Assembly (NCBI RefSeq): GCF_004151245.1
Contig: NZ_JUIW01000001.1
Coordinates: 62,001 to 126,000 of the forward strand
Direction of reading: 5' to 3'
DNA length: 64,000 nt
Source: Flavobacterium beibuense
GTDB lineage: Bacteria; Bacteroidota; Bacteroidia; Flavobacteriales; Flavobacteriaceae
The position numbers and the translations under genes are program-made. The notes beneath the pieces were generated by a model, which saw only the letters and a list, made by a program, of their open reading frames with translations, searched no databases and was not told the origin of the DNA. Shown piece after piece: positions 43,168 through 51,717 of this stretch (position 1 is the first letter of the stretch; each line of letters begins with the position of its first letter).

Positions 43168-44076
43168 ATGAAAACTAACTCCTGCATTGTTTGCGGTGAC
43201 AGTAAACCTGTTAACGAAACAATAGCAATAAATAGCCAGTTGTACTGTACCGGCTGTTTTGAAAGTACTTTTACCAGCGAAAATATGCTGGAAAATAAAA
43301 CTATTGAAGTACAACGAGACCCTACCGTTTGCTCATTTTGTAAAAAAGATTTTGATACTGTGGAATTGAATAAAATTTCACAGTATCCTATTTGTCCCGA
43401 TTGTGAAGTTGATGTAAAAAATAAAACATTTCCTCTTTGGGTAAAAGGTTTTTTTGCTGCCGTACTTGTATTGGTGATATTTTCTTTTTTCTGGAACTGG
43501 AAATACTTCACAGCCTACAATAGTGTTAATGAAGCAGGTAAGCTTTATGGTGAGGGAGATTTTGCTTCTGCAGCAAAGGAAATGACAAAAGCCAGGGATA
43601 TAGTTCCTGAAGTTCAGGATCTAACTATTCTTATATCATATTATAATGGTATTGCATTGTTGCAGGAAAGTAAATATACAGAGGCACTAAAGGAATTTGC
43701 TGTTTGCAAAGAATATCTGCCGGAAAATTATGATATCGATTTTTTAATCGTTAGTAGTAAAATTGGATTGGCATTCGATAATAAGGATTACGAAGCTTTT
43801 TTGGATTTATCTAAGGAACGTCTTGAATTATATCCTGACATAGCGGATTACAGAGCTTCTGTAGCTTCTGCCTATGCCTGTATTTATGCAGAAAAGGGTG
43901 ATGACGATGCCAAGGCAGGTGCTTTTGAATATTTGGATAAAGCAAAAGCTGTTGATAGTATTAGTGATGATGCTAAACAATATTATAAGGCTATCGAGTA
44001 TAGGATTTACTCTCGTAATATAATTACAAGAGAGGAATTCCAAAAGCAATTTCCTAACGGATGGACTAAAAGCTAG
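43168..44076 (+). CDS. Zinc-ribbon, single-pass membrane protein with TPR-like helices
   Basis: A 302-residue protein of unknown family. Two zinc ribbons lie at the N-terminus: CIVCGD with CTGC (residues 6-35) and CSFCKK with CPDC (about 55-80). A single membrane helix follows (about 90-110, VKGFFAAVLVLVIFSFFW). The remaining ~190 residues are helical repeats of TPR type (YGEGDFASAAKEMTKAR, YTEALKEFAVCKEYLPEN). By the positive-inside rule the ribbons would be cytoplasmic and the TPRs periplasmic. The next gene, 26 bp on, is a membrane HExxH protein, and the two may act together. Function unknown. Confidence 0.75.
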   Translation: MKTNSCIVCGDSKPVNETIAINSQLYCTGCFESTFTSENMLENKTIEVQRDPTVCSFCKKDFDTVELNKISQYPICPDCEVDVKNKTFPLWVKGFFAAVLVLVIFSFFWNWKYFTAYNSVNEAGKLYGEGDFASAAKEMTKARDIVPEVQDLTILISYYNGIALLQESKYTEALKEFAVCKEYLPENYDIDFLIVSSKIGLAFDNKDYEAFLDLSKERLELYPDIADYRASVASAYACIYAEKGDDDAKAGAFEYLDKAKAVDSISDDAKQYYKAIEYRIYSRNIITREEFQKQFPNGWTKS

Positions 44077-44102
44077 TTTCCTAATTAATATACTAATCAA
44101 TT

Positions 44103-44630
44103 ATGTTTTTTATACCAGGCGAAATAATATCAATAGTAACTTTTCCGGGAGTTATTGTACACGAGTTTGCACATATGTTTTTTTGTAAATTGAGAAAAGT
44201 GGCAGTATTTGATGCTTGCTATTTTCAGGTTGGTAACCCGGCCGGATATGTAGTACATGAAAGTACTTCAAATTTTTATACCACTTTCTTAATATCAATG
44301 GGGCCGTTTTTTATTAACACGCTCCTTTGCCTCCTTATTTGTCTTCCTGCTTATATGCCAATTAAGTTTTTTGATTTGGCCCACCCTCTATCCTATTTTT
44401 TAATATGGCTGGGTGTATCAATAGGTATGCATGCAGTACCCTCAAACCAGGATGCAAATAATGTTTATGACCAGGCAAAGCACGAAATAAAAAAGCTAAA
44501 TCTGCTTGCAATCCTGTCGTTCCCTTTAATCGGATTAATATATGTATTTAATGTATTAAGGTTTGTTTGGGCCGATTTATTTTATGGAATTGCGATTGGT
44601 ATAGGTATTCCGTCATTAATATTTAATTAA
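44103..44630 (+). CDS. Membrane metalloprotease-like protein with HExxH motif (M50/DUF3267-like)
   Basis: A 175-residue integral membrane protein with about four helices. HEFAH occurs at residues 21-25 inside the first helix, followed by FFCKLRKVAVFDACYF, and a later helix has GVSIGMHAVPSNQD, which could supply the third metal ligand. The layout resembles site-2-protease-like M50 and DUF3267 proteins. Intramembrane proteolysis is therefore possible but not shown. It directly follows the zinc-ribbon/TPR gene (26 bp), suggesting a shared function. The start ATG at 44103 is the only sensible one. Confidence 0.7.
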   Translation: MFFIPGEIISIVTFPGVIVHEFAHMFFCKLRKVAVFDACYFQVGNPAGYVVHESTSNFYTTFLISMGPFFINTLLCLLICLPAYMPIKFFDLAHPLSYFLIWLGVSIGMHAVPSNQDANNVYDQAKHEIKKLNLLAILSFPLIGLIYVFNVLRFVWADLFYGIAIGIGIPSLIFN

Positions 44631-44645
44631 TAAGGATTAAAGGCT

Positions 44646-44653
44646 TAACTTTG
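44646..44653 (+). promoter_or_regulatory. -7 promoter element of obgE
   Basis: TAACTTTG, exact TAnnTTTG match, 40 bp upstream of the obgE start codon. Confidence 0.6.
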
Positions 44654-44693
44654 TCGCGGTAATTTTTTAACCTTAAGCTTTAAAGCAGATAGA

Positions 44694-45695
44694 ATGACAG
44701 AAGGGAATTTTGTAGATTACGTAAAAATATATGTTGCTTCCGGTAAAGGAGGTAAAGGATCTACTCACCTGCACAGGGAGAAGTTTATTGAAAAAGGTGG
44801 GCCTGATGGTGGCGACGGTGGTCGTGGCGGTCACGTTTACCTGGTGGGGAACAAAGGTCTTTGGACATTGTTTCACCTTAAGTTTGCACGTCACATTAAA
44901 GCCGGACACGGAGGAGATGGTGGTAGTGCGAGAAGTACAGGTGCTGATGGCGAAGATAAGTATATCGAGGTGCCGTTGGGTACAGTAGTGCGCGATAAGG
45001 AAACAAATGAGATACTTTTTGAAATAACCGAAGAAGGAGAGAAAAAAATACTTGCAAAAGGAGGTAAGGGAGGTTTAGGTAACTGGCATTTTCGTAGTGC
45101 TACAAACCAGACACCACGTTATGCCCAGCCGGGACTTTATGGTGAGGAGCTAGATGTTATCCTTGAGCTAAAAGTGCTGGCAGATGTAGGATTGGTAGGA
45201 TTCCCTAATGCAGGTAAATCTACGTTACTTTCGGTGCTTACTTCTGCAAAACCAAAAATTGCAGATTATCCGTTTACCACATTAAAACCTAACTTAGGTA
45301 TTGTGGCCTACAGGGATTTTCAGTCGTTTGTTATGGCTGATATTCCCGGAATTATTGAAGGTGCTGCAGAAGGTAAAGGTTTAGGGCATTATTTCCTTAG
45401 GCATATAGAACGAAACTCTACATTATTGTTCCTTGTTCCTGCGGATGCTGAGGATATCAAAAAGGAATATGAGATACTTCTTGATGAGTTGAGAAGATAT
45501 AATCCTGAAATGTTAGACAAAGACAGGCTGGTAGCGATTACAAAATGCGATATGCTGGATGAGGAGCTTAAGGGCGAATTAAAACAGCAACTGGATAAAG
45601 AACTAAAAGATGTGCCGTATTTGTTTATCTCATCGGTAGCACAACAAGGGCTTACCGAGTTAAAAGATAAACTGTGGCAAATGCTTAACAGTTAA
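44694..45695 (+). CDS. obgE: Obg-family GTPase (ribosome assembly)
   Basis: Essential GTPase acting in 50S ribosomal subunit maturation and stress control. At 333 aa it has the glycine-rich Obg domain (about 1-158, with ASGKGGKGS and GGDGGRGGH repeats) and the G domain: G1 [10 protein letters not shown]2/switch [11 protein letters not shown]3 [10 protein letters not shown]4 TKCD. It lacks the C-terminal OCT extension of some homologues. Own promoter upstream and a strong terminator downstream, so probably monocistronic. Confidence 0.95.
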   Translation: MTEGNFVDYVKIYVASGKGGKGSTHLHREKFIEKGGPDGGDGGRGGHVYLVGNKGLWTLFHLKFARHIKAGHGGDGGSARSTGADGEDKYIEVPLGTVVRDKETNEILFEITEEGEKKILAKGGKGGLGNWHFRSATNQTPRYAQPGLYGEELDVILELKVLADVGLVGFPNAGKSTLLSVLTSAKPKIADYPFTTLKPNLGIVAYRDFQSFVMADIPGIIEGAAEGKGLGHYFLRHIERNSTLLFLVPADAEDIKKEYEILLDELRRYNPEMLDKDRLVAITKCDMLDEELKGELKQQLDKELKDVPYLFISSVAQQGLTELKDKLWQMLNS

Positions 45696-45696
45696 A

Positions 45697-45735
45697 ATAA
45701 CAAAAGGCGCTTTATAGCGCCTTTTGTTATTTTAT
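45697..45735 (+). terminator. Terminator after obgE
   Basis: Perfect 14-bp hairpin AATAACAAAAGGCGC-TTTATA-like loop-GCGCCTTTTGTTATT, followed by TTTATAATG. It starts right after the stop codon. Confidence 0.85.
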
Positions 45736-45881
45736 AATGTGTTTTTGCATCTTCTTTATTTTACGAAATTCTTAAAAATAGGTATATTCGCAGCTCTAAA
45801 ACGAGATAGTTAATAATAACGGTGTAACAAATATGTAATACAGCTACTTATTAGCTAAACTATTAACTTTATTAAAATCAG

Positions 45882-48026
45882 ATGAAAAAACTTATTTTAT
45901 TCCTTACCATGTCACTTATGGTAATGCCTGTAAGGGCTGACGAGGGTATGTGGTTTTTAATGTTCATTGAGCGTTTAAATCACAGGGATATGCAAAAAAT
46001 GGGCTTACAGTTAACTGCTGAGGAAATTTACAGCGTTAATCACAACAGCCTTAAAGATGCAATCGTACAGTTTGACGGAGGATGTACTGCAGAGGTTATC
46101 TCTAAAGACGGTTTAGTGCTAACTAACCACCACTGTGGTTATGAGGCTATTGCTGAACTTTCATCTCCTGAGGCTAACTATTTAAGAGATGGTTACTGGG
46201 CTCCAACAAGGGCAGATGAGCTTAAGCCAAAAAGCCTTTCGGTTCGTTTCTTTGTAAGAATGGATGATGTTTCTAAGAGAATCCTTTCTAAACTTAACGA
46301 CAATATGACTGAAGCTGAAAGAGAAAAAGCTATTCAGCAGGAAAGTGCTCTTATTGAAAAAGAAAATAATGAAGGTGGTAAATATGTAGTTTCTGTTCGC
46401 TCATTCTTTCAGGGTAATGAGTTCTACTATTTCGTTTATCAGGACTATAACGATGTTCGTCTTGTAGGTACACCTCCTGAGAGCATTGGTAAATTTGGTG
46501 GTGATACAGATAACTGGGAGTGGCCTCGTCATACAGGTGACTTCTCTATGTTCCGTATCTATGCAGATGCAAACGGTAACCCGGCAGAATATTCTCCAAA
46601 CAACGTTCCGTTACATCCTAAACAATATCTTCCGGTAAGCTTAAAAGGTGTGGAAGAAGGTGACTTTGCCATGATTTTAGGTTACCCTGGGCGTACAAAC
46701 CGTTGGATGCCTGCTGCAGGTATCGAGCAAAATGTAAAGTATGCTTATCCTGCATGGGTAGAGTCTTCTAAATTAGGTATGGACAGGATGAAGGTATACA
46801 TGGATCAAAGCGACAAAGTTCGTCTTGACTATGCTTCAAAATACGCTCAGGTAGCAAACTACTGGAAAAATCGTCAGGGTATGATTGATGCCCTTACAGC
46901 TCACAAAACAGCTGAAACTAAAGCAGCGGGTGAAGCTAAATTTAATAAATGGGCTAACAAAAAAGAAAATAAAGCCAAGTATGGCGATGTTGTGGCTAAC
47001 ATCAACGCTTACTATGCTAAAACTAATGAAAAAGCACGTCAGGATAACTACCTTGTAGGTTTATTAAGAACAAGTGCTTTTGCAGTTCTTCCGTACAGAG
47101 TAGGTGGTGCATTAATGCAGTATGCTAACTCTAACGAGGCACAAAAAGCACAATATCTTCCAAGAATTGAAGAGTTTGTGGCAGAAGAGTATAAAACATT
47201 ATACATGCCTCTTGAAAAAGATGTTCTTGCTGCTCAGCTTCATTTATATGCTACTAAATCTACAGGTTATGCAATTGCTCCTTTAGTAGCTAAAATAGGT
47301 GAGGAGAATAACTACGATTATACAAAATATGTAAACGAAGCTTTTGAAACAAGTATCTTCAGATCTAAAGAGAGTGTTGAAGAGTTCCTTAAGAGTCCAA
47401 ATGCTGAGGCACTACAAAACGATCCTTTATTCCTTCTTTCAAACGACATCTTAACTCAGTACAGAGCGGTGCCGGATGAGATTGCTGCTTTAGAGGACAG
47501 CTATTCAAAATCATTCCGTTTACTGGTTCAGGGTATGAGAGACGCTAACCCGAAAGAGAAGTATTACCCGGATGCAAACAGTACACTGCGTTTAACTTAC
47601 GGTAAGGTAATCGCTTTGCCTAAAGACGACAGGAACGATGCTGAGAAAAACTACTACACTACAATGAAAGGTGAAGTAGCTAAATATAAGCCAAACGATG
47701 CTGAGTTTGATTTACCTAAGAGACTTCTTGAAATGTATGAGGATAAAGATTTTGGCCAGTATGCAGACAAAGAAGGTTATATGCCGGTAAACTTCCTTAC
47801 TGATAACGATATTACAGGAGGTAACTCAGGTTCACCTGTGTTAAACGGTAAAGGTGAACTTATAGGTGTTGCTTTTGACGGTAATATTGAGGCTATGGCC
47901 GGAGACGTTATATTTGATGACAAACTGCAAAGAACAATTAACGTAGATATACGTTATGTACTTTGGGTTATCGACAGATTCTCTGGTGCGAAACATATTG
48001 TGGACGAAATGACGATTGTGAGATAA
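45882..48026 (+). CDS. S46-family dipeptidyl-peptidase (DPP7-type)
   Basis: Exported serine peptidase of 714 aa that removes dipeptides from the N-terminus in the periplasm. Signal peptide about 1-19 (ending VRAD). Catalytic His in LTNHHCG (residues 83-84), the Asp within GDTDNWEWPRHTGDF, and Ser649 in GGNSGSPV. The residue that sets S1 specificity is Gly667 in VAFDGN; DPP7 has Gly there and prefers hydrophobic residues, whereas DPP11 has Arg and prefers acidic ones, from what I know of the Porphyromonas enzymes. So this is DPP7-type. S46 peptidases occur mainly in Bacteroidota. Monocistronic with a terminator. Confidence 0.93.
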   Translation: MKKLILFLTMSLMVMPVRADEGMWFLMFIERLNHRDMQKMGLQLTAEEIYSVNHNSLKDAIVQFDGGCTAEVISKDGLVLTNHHCGYEAIAELSSPEANYLRDGYWAPTRADELKPKSLSVRFFVRMDDVSKRILSKLNDNMTEAEREKAIQQESALIEKENNEGGKYVVSVRSFFQGNEFYYFVYQDYNDVRLVGTPPESIGKFGGDTDNWEWPRHTGDFSMFRIYADANGNPAEYSPNNVPLHPKQYLPVSLKGVEEGDFAMILGYPGRTNRWMPAAGIEQNVKYAYPAWVESSKLGMDRMKVYMDQSDKVRLDYASKYAQVANYWKNRQGMIDALTAHKTAETKAAGEAKFNKWANKKENKAKYGDVVANINAYYAKTNEKARQDNYLVGLLRTSAFAVLPYRVGGALMQYANSNEAQKAQYLPRIEEFVAEEYKTLYMPLEKDVLAAQLHLYATKSTGYAIAPLVAKIGEENNYDYTKYVNEAFETSIFRSKESVEEFLKSPNAEALQNDPLFLLSNDILTQYRAVPDEIAALEDSYSKSFRLLVQGMRDANPKEKYYPDANSTLRLTYGKVIALPKDDRNDAEKNYYTTMKGEVAKYKPNDAEFDLPKRLLEMYEDKDFGQYADKEGYMPVNFLTDNDITGGNSGSPVLNGKGELIGVAFDGNIEAMAGDVIFDDKLQRTINVDIRYVLWVIDRFSGAKHIVDEMTIVR

Positions 48027-48046
48027 TTTAATTATTTGTTCAAATT

Positions 48047-48080
48047 AAAAACGGCTTCTTTTAAGAAGCCGTTTTTTTAT
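48047..48080 (+). terminator. Terminator after the S46 peptidase gene
   Basis: AAAACGGCTTCTT-TTA-AGAAGCCGTTTTTTT: a 9-bp GC-containing stem and long T-run about 25 bp after the stop. Confidence 0.87.
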
Positions 48081-48256
48081 TTACCTAAAAAAGTAAGGAT
48101 GGGCTAGGGTATGGCCCGGTTTATTTTGTGTTTAATATATGTTTTGCAGTATGGGTGTTCTTATGCCATGATTTTATTACTTTTGGTATTTAATAGTATA
48201 GAGCATTATTTTCCGGCAAAGGTTGGGAAGCTCCTAAAAAAATAATCAGAAACTAA

Positions 48257-49615
48257 ATGCGTACACATTTTATAGCTATTGGCGGTGCTGCTATGCACAA
48301 TCTGGCCCTGGCCCTGCATGAAAAAGGATATAATGTAACAGGTAGTGACGATGCCATTTTTGAGCCATCGCGTTCACGTCTTGAAAAGAAAGGATTACTG
48401 CCGCAGGAACTGGGGTGGTATCCTGAAAAGATCACTGCCGATATTGATGCTGTAATTTTAGGTATGCACGCTAAGGCTGATAACCCTGAGCTTTTAAAAG
48501 CGCAGGAAATGGGGCTTACAATTTATTCTTATCCTGAGTTTTTATACGAACAGTCTAAAAATAAAACCCGCGTGGTAATTGGAGGGTCACATGGTAAAAC
48601 AACCATAACCAGTATGATACTTCATGTAATGCACTATCATGGTATAGAAGTAGACTATATGGTGGGTGCACAACTTGAAGGCTTTGAAACCATGGTACAC
48701 CTTACAGAGGATAACGACTTTATTGTGCTTGAAGGGGATGAATACCTTTCTTCACCGATGGACAGAAGGCCTAAGTTTCATCTGTACAATCCTAACATAG
48801 CGCTTATAAGCGGTATTGCATGGGATCATATAAATGTATTCCCTACCTATGAGAACTATGTGGGGCAGTTTGAGATATTTATCCAGAAGATTACAAACGG
48901 TGGCATATTAGTATATAATGAAGATGATGCTGAAGTAAAAAGGATTGCCGAAGCTGCTACAAACCCAATTCGTAAGCTGCCTTACACTACGCCTCAATAT
49001 TCTGTTGAAAATGGTATTACCTATCTTGAAACTCCGGAAGGGGCTATGCCTATTGAGGTGTTTGGGGCGCACAACCTTAATAACCTGGCCGGAGCCAAAT
49101 GGATATGCCAGAATATGGGTGTTGATGAAGCCGACTTCTATGAGGCTATTGCAAGTTTTAAAGGTGCCAGTAAACGCCTTGAAAAAATTGCAGAGAATGG
49201 TAAGAATGTGGCTTATAAGGATTTTGCCCATTCACCAAGTAAGGTTGCTGCTACAACTAAAGCCGTAAAAGAACAATATCCCGAAAGAAAACTTATCGCC
49301 TGCTTAGAACTGCATACTTACAGCAGCCTTAATGCTGAATTCTTAAAAGAATATGAGGGAGCGCTTGATAATGCCGATGTGGCAGTGGTGTTCTATTCGC
49401 CGGAAGCGGTTAAGATAAAACAGCTTGAAGAGGTAACCTATGAGCAGATAGCCAAAGCCTTTAATCGTGAAGACCTTATAATTTATACCAACCCTGAGGC
49501 TTTTAAGGAATATCTTTTCCATTTAAAATATGATACCGAAGGCGTGGCGCTTCTTTTAATGAGTTCCGGTAATTATGGCGGACTTAATTTTGACGATGTA
49601 AAAACACTGATGTAA
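48257..49615 (+). CDS. mpl: UDP-N-acetylmuramate:L-Ala-gamma-D-Glu-meso-DAP ligase
   Basis: Cell-wall recycling ligase that attaches the recovered tripeptide to UDP-MurNAc. The 452-residue Mur-ligase chain shows the N-terminal UDP-binding IGGAAMHNLALALHE, the ATP loop GGSHGKTTITSM (about 108-119) and the central HINVFPTYENYV; the C-terminal domain has KDFAHSPSKV. The N-terminal domain spacing and HFIAIGGAAMHNLA favour Mpl over MurC. Cytoplasmic. Its 3' end contains a 14-bp tandem duplication (49598-49625) straddling the stop codon. Confidence 0.9.
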   Translation: MRTHFIAIGGAAMHNLALALHEKGYNVTGSDDAIFEPSRSRLEKKGLLPQELGWYPEKITADIDAVILGMHAKADNPELLKAQEMGLTIYSYPEFLYEQSKNKTRVVIGGSHGKTTITSMILHVMHYHGIEVDYMVGAQLEGFETMVHLTEDNDFIVLEGDEYLSSPMDRRPKFHLYNPNIALISGIAWDHINVFPTYENYVGQFEIFIQKITNGGILVYNEDDAEVKRIAEAATNPIRKLPYTTPQYSVENGITYLETPEGAMPIEVFGAHNLNNLAGAKWICQNMGVDEADFYEAIASFKGASKRLEKIAENGKNVAYKDFAHSPSKVAATTKAVKEQYPERKLIACLELHTYSSLNAEFLKEYEGALDNADVAVVFYSPEAVKIKQLEEVTYEQIAKAFNREDLIIYTNPEAFKEYLFHLKYDTEGVALLLMSSGNYGGLNFDDVKTLM

Positions 49616-49625
49616 AAACACTGAT
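49598..49625 (+). repeat. 14-bp tandem duplication at the mpl stop codon
   Basis: GTAAAAACACTGAT occurs twice in direct succession; the first copy contributes the last codons of mpl and the stop codon falls at the start of the second. The second copy is non-coding. Confidence 0.8.
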
Positions 49626-49635
49626 GAAGCAATAT

Positions 49636-49678
49636 ATAATTGGTTTTAAAGTTTATATCTTACAAATAAACCAATTAT
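49636..49678. promoter_or_regulatory. 11-bp inverted repeat in front of the lipoprotein gene
   Basis: ATAATTGGTTT and AAACCAATTAT are perfectly complementary arms separated by 21 bases, ending 4 bp before the start codon at 49683. No T-run follows, so it is not an obvious terminator; an operator or 5' hairpin is more likely. Confidence 0.45.
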
Positions 49679-49682
49679 TGCT

Positions 49683-50309
49683 ATGAAGAAAATTTTAAGT
49701 GTTTTAGCCTTGTCGGCTATTGTATTGTCATGCTCTGATGATGACAGTAACTCAACTCAGGAATCTTTTTTTAATCTTAAAGACGGTAATCTCTGGGTGT
49801 ATAAAAAATATATTGCTAATGCAGAAGGAGTAGAGAGCTTTTCCGGAATAACCGATAGTGTAACGGTTTCCGGTAATCAGACAATTGGGGATGTTAGTTA
49901 TGTGAGGTTGCTACATGAAGAATATAACCAGTCGATTAAAGTTAATGAGAGGGAAGAGTTTGTGAGAGTTGATGAAAGCGGATATCTGGTAAATGAACAG
50001 GGTGTTGTTATCCATCCTGGTGCTGACTTTAACTTTCAGGATACACAACCGGCAAATGATGGATCTGAGGTTTATGGGGAATTGAATTATACTCTTAACG
50101 AAATGCAAAACGTTACTGTAGAGGGACAAAATTATTCTGTTTACCCATATGTAGCGATGTTTGTTTCTGATCCGGAACATAATTTGCCTGAAGGGGTAGG
50201 TTGTTTTAATAATTACTCTGCGGGCATAGGAATGGTGGCTACACATACAAGATTTGTCTCTGGGACAAATTATATAGAATACAGGTTAACAGATTATGAT
50301 ATAAATTAA
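49683..50309 (+). CDS. Predicted lipoprotein of unknown function
   Basis: A 208-residue exported lipoprotein: lipobox VLSC (Cys17), then an acidic Ser/Asp spacer (SDDDSNST) and a globular part beginning FFNLKDGNLWVYKKY. This opening resembles other Bacteroidota lipoproteins of unknown function. The acidic residues right after the lipid-modified Cys fit the lipoprotein export signal for surface exposure in Bacteroidota, so it may be surface-exposed. The gene is single, closed by a bidirectional terminator and preceded by an inverted repeat. Function unknown. Confidence 0.8.
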   Translation: MKKILSVLALSAIVLSCSDDDSNSTQESFFNLKDGNLWVYKKYIANAEGVESFSGITDSVTVSGNQTIGDVSYVRLLHEEYNQSIKVNEREEFVRVDESGYLVNEQGVVIHPGADFNFQDTQPANDGSEVYGELNYTLNEMQNVTVEGQNYSVYPYVAMFVSDPEHNLPEGVGCFNNYSAGIGMVATHTRFVSGTNYIEYRLTDYDIN

Positions 50310-50340
50310 AAAAGAGGGACTTAATGTCCCTCTTTTTTAT
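50305..50340. terminator. Bidirectional terminator between lipoprotein and DUF1287 genes
   Basis: AAAAAAGAGGGAC-TTAAT-GTCCCTCTTTTTT: perfect hairpin with A- and T-runs that serves both convergent genes. Confidence 0.9.
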
Positions 50341-50905
50341 ATCGGTAGTGCCCGCTTATCGAATAGTCAAAGAGGCAGTCGTCTAAATTCTGTCCGCTGC
50401 CTATATTGTGTACAATCATATAATTGCCTGATTTTCCTTTTTTGTTTACCACTATACCTATATGGGGCAGCCTGTCGTTTAACATCCAGGTTACAATATC
50501 TCCCGGTTTGTAGTCGCTTCCCTTTTGTGTTACTGCAAGTTTTTCTCCTTTACGGGTAAAAAAAGTTTGCAGGTTAGGCACCCTTCTGTGGTCAATATTA
50601 GTATCGGTAGATTTTAGTCCCCATATCTTGGGATATTTAGCAAAGTTAGCCTTCATGTCTTCATGAACTTCCTTTTGCAGGTCGATTCCAAGTTTTCGGT
50701 AAGCACGTATAACCACATCGGTACATACACCGGTATGGGCAGGAACATCTCCGTTAGGATATTTTATTTTTACATATTTCGGCTCATACCTTACAGCATC
50801 TTTAGTAAGTGTTAGGGCAGCATCAGAAAGTTGTATGTAGAAATCTTTTTGTACATCAGCTTTTAAAACAGAACCGATAAGGAATAAGAGTAAAAGTTGC
50901 TTCAT
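50321..50905 (-). CDS. DUF1287 domain-containing exported protein
   Basis: A 194-residue protein with an N-terminal signal peptide (about 1-16) and a DUF1287 domain, thought to have an NlpC/P60-like cysteine-peptidase fold. The conserved Cys is in HTGVCTDVVIRAYR, DHRRVPNLQTFF follows and a C-terminal RLPHIGIVVN carries the candidate catalytic His. A role in cell-wall peptide hydrolysis is plausible but undocumented. Convergent with the lipoprotein gene and divergent from radC, with 89 bp between their starts. Confidence 0.85.
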   Translation of the reverse strand: MKQLLLLFLIGSVLKADVQKDFYIQLSDAALTLTKDAVRYEPKYVKIKYPNGDVPAHTGVCTDVVIRAYRKLGIDLQKEVHEDMKANFAKYPKIWGLKSTDTNIDHRRVPNLQTFFTRKGEKLAVTQKGSDYKPGDIVTWMLNDRLPHIGIVVNKKGKSGNYMIVHNIGSGQNLDDCLFDYSISGHYRYKKEGH

Positions 50906-50994
50906 TCACTATGGTGTTTTAATTTGTAACGTAATATTATTCTGTAATAGTATGTGGTTTTTAATTAAATTCGTATAACCTTACTTTAATAATT

Positions 50995-51693
50995 ATGGAA
51001 GAAACCACAGGAGCCTTTTCGATCAAGTATTGGGCAGAAGACGATAAACCCCGCGAAAAATTAATGCTTAAGGGCAAAACCGCCCTTAGTGATGCCGAAC
51101 TGATTGCCATACTTATAGGCTCAGGTAGCCGCAACGAGAGTGCTGTAGAACTCAGCAAGCGCATACTTAAAAGTGTAGATAACAACCTTAATGCTCTGGG
51201 CAAATTATCCATTCAGCAACTCATGAACTTTAAGGGGATAGGGGAGGCAAAAGCCGTAACCATTGCCGCCGCTGCCGAACTGGGCCGAAGACGAAGGGAA
51301 GAAGATACTCCTGACTTAAAAAAGGTAACTTCCAGTAAAGCAGTTTATGATATTATGCAACCGCTTATAGGTGAGTTGCCCCATGAGGAGTTTTGGGTAC
51401 TTTACCTTAATAACTCCAACAAGGTTATTTACAAGTCGCAATTAAGCAAAGGTGGTATTACAGGTACAGTTGTAGATGTTCGTTTGGCCTTTAAACTTGC
51501 GCTGGAACATAATGCAACAGGTATGATACTGGTGCATAACCATCCTTCCGGAACCTTACAGGCCAGTGAGCCTGACAGGCAGATAACCAAACAAATGCAA
51601 CAGGCAGGGCATAGCCTGAGCATTAATATCCTTGACCATGTTATAGTAACCGAGAAATCATATCTCAGTTTTGCTGACGAGGGTATGTTGTAA
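50995..51693 (+). CDS. radC: RadC/UPF0758 JAB-domain protein
   Basis: A 232-residue RadC-family protein. The N-terminal helix-hairpin-helix part (FKGIGEAKAVTIAAA) precedes the JAB/MPN metalloprotease-like domain, with the zinc motif VHNHPSGTLQASEPD near residues 181-195. Despite the name, a recombination-repair role in E. coli was withdrawn; these proteins are often found near mobile or defence genes. An Mrr-like nuclease gene starts 24 bp downstream, so they may be co-expressed. Confidence 0.9.
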   Translation: MEETTGAFSIKYWAEDDKPREKLMLKGKTALSDAELIAILIGSGSRNESAVELSKRILKSVDNNLNALGKLSIQQLMNFKGIGEAKAVTIAAAAELGRRRREEDTPDLKKVTSSKAVYDIMQPLIGELPHEEFWVLYLNNSNKVIYKSQLSKGGITGTVVDVRLAFKLALEHNATGMILVHNHPSGTLQASEPDRQITKQMQQAGHSLSINILDHVIVTEKSYLSFADEGML

Positions 51694-51717
51694 TTTTTAG
51701 AATTTATTATCAAGCTT

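Noticed and set aside
45882-48026. DPP11-type acidic specificity
   Set aside because: The diagnostic Arg is replaced by Gly667, which points to DPP7-type.
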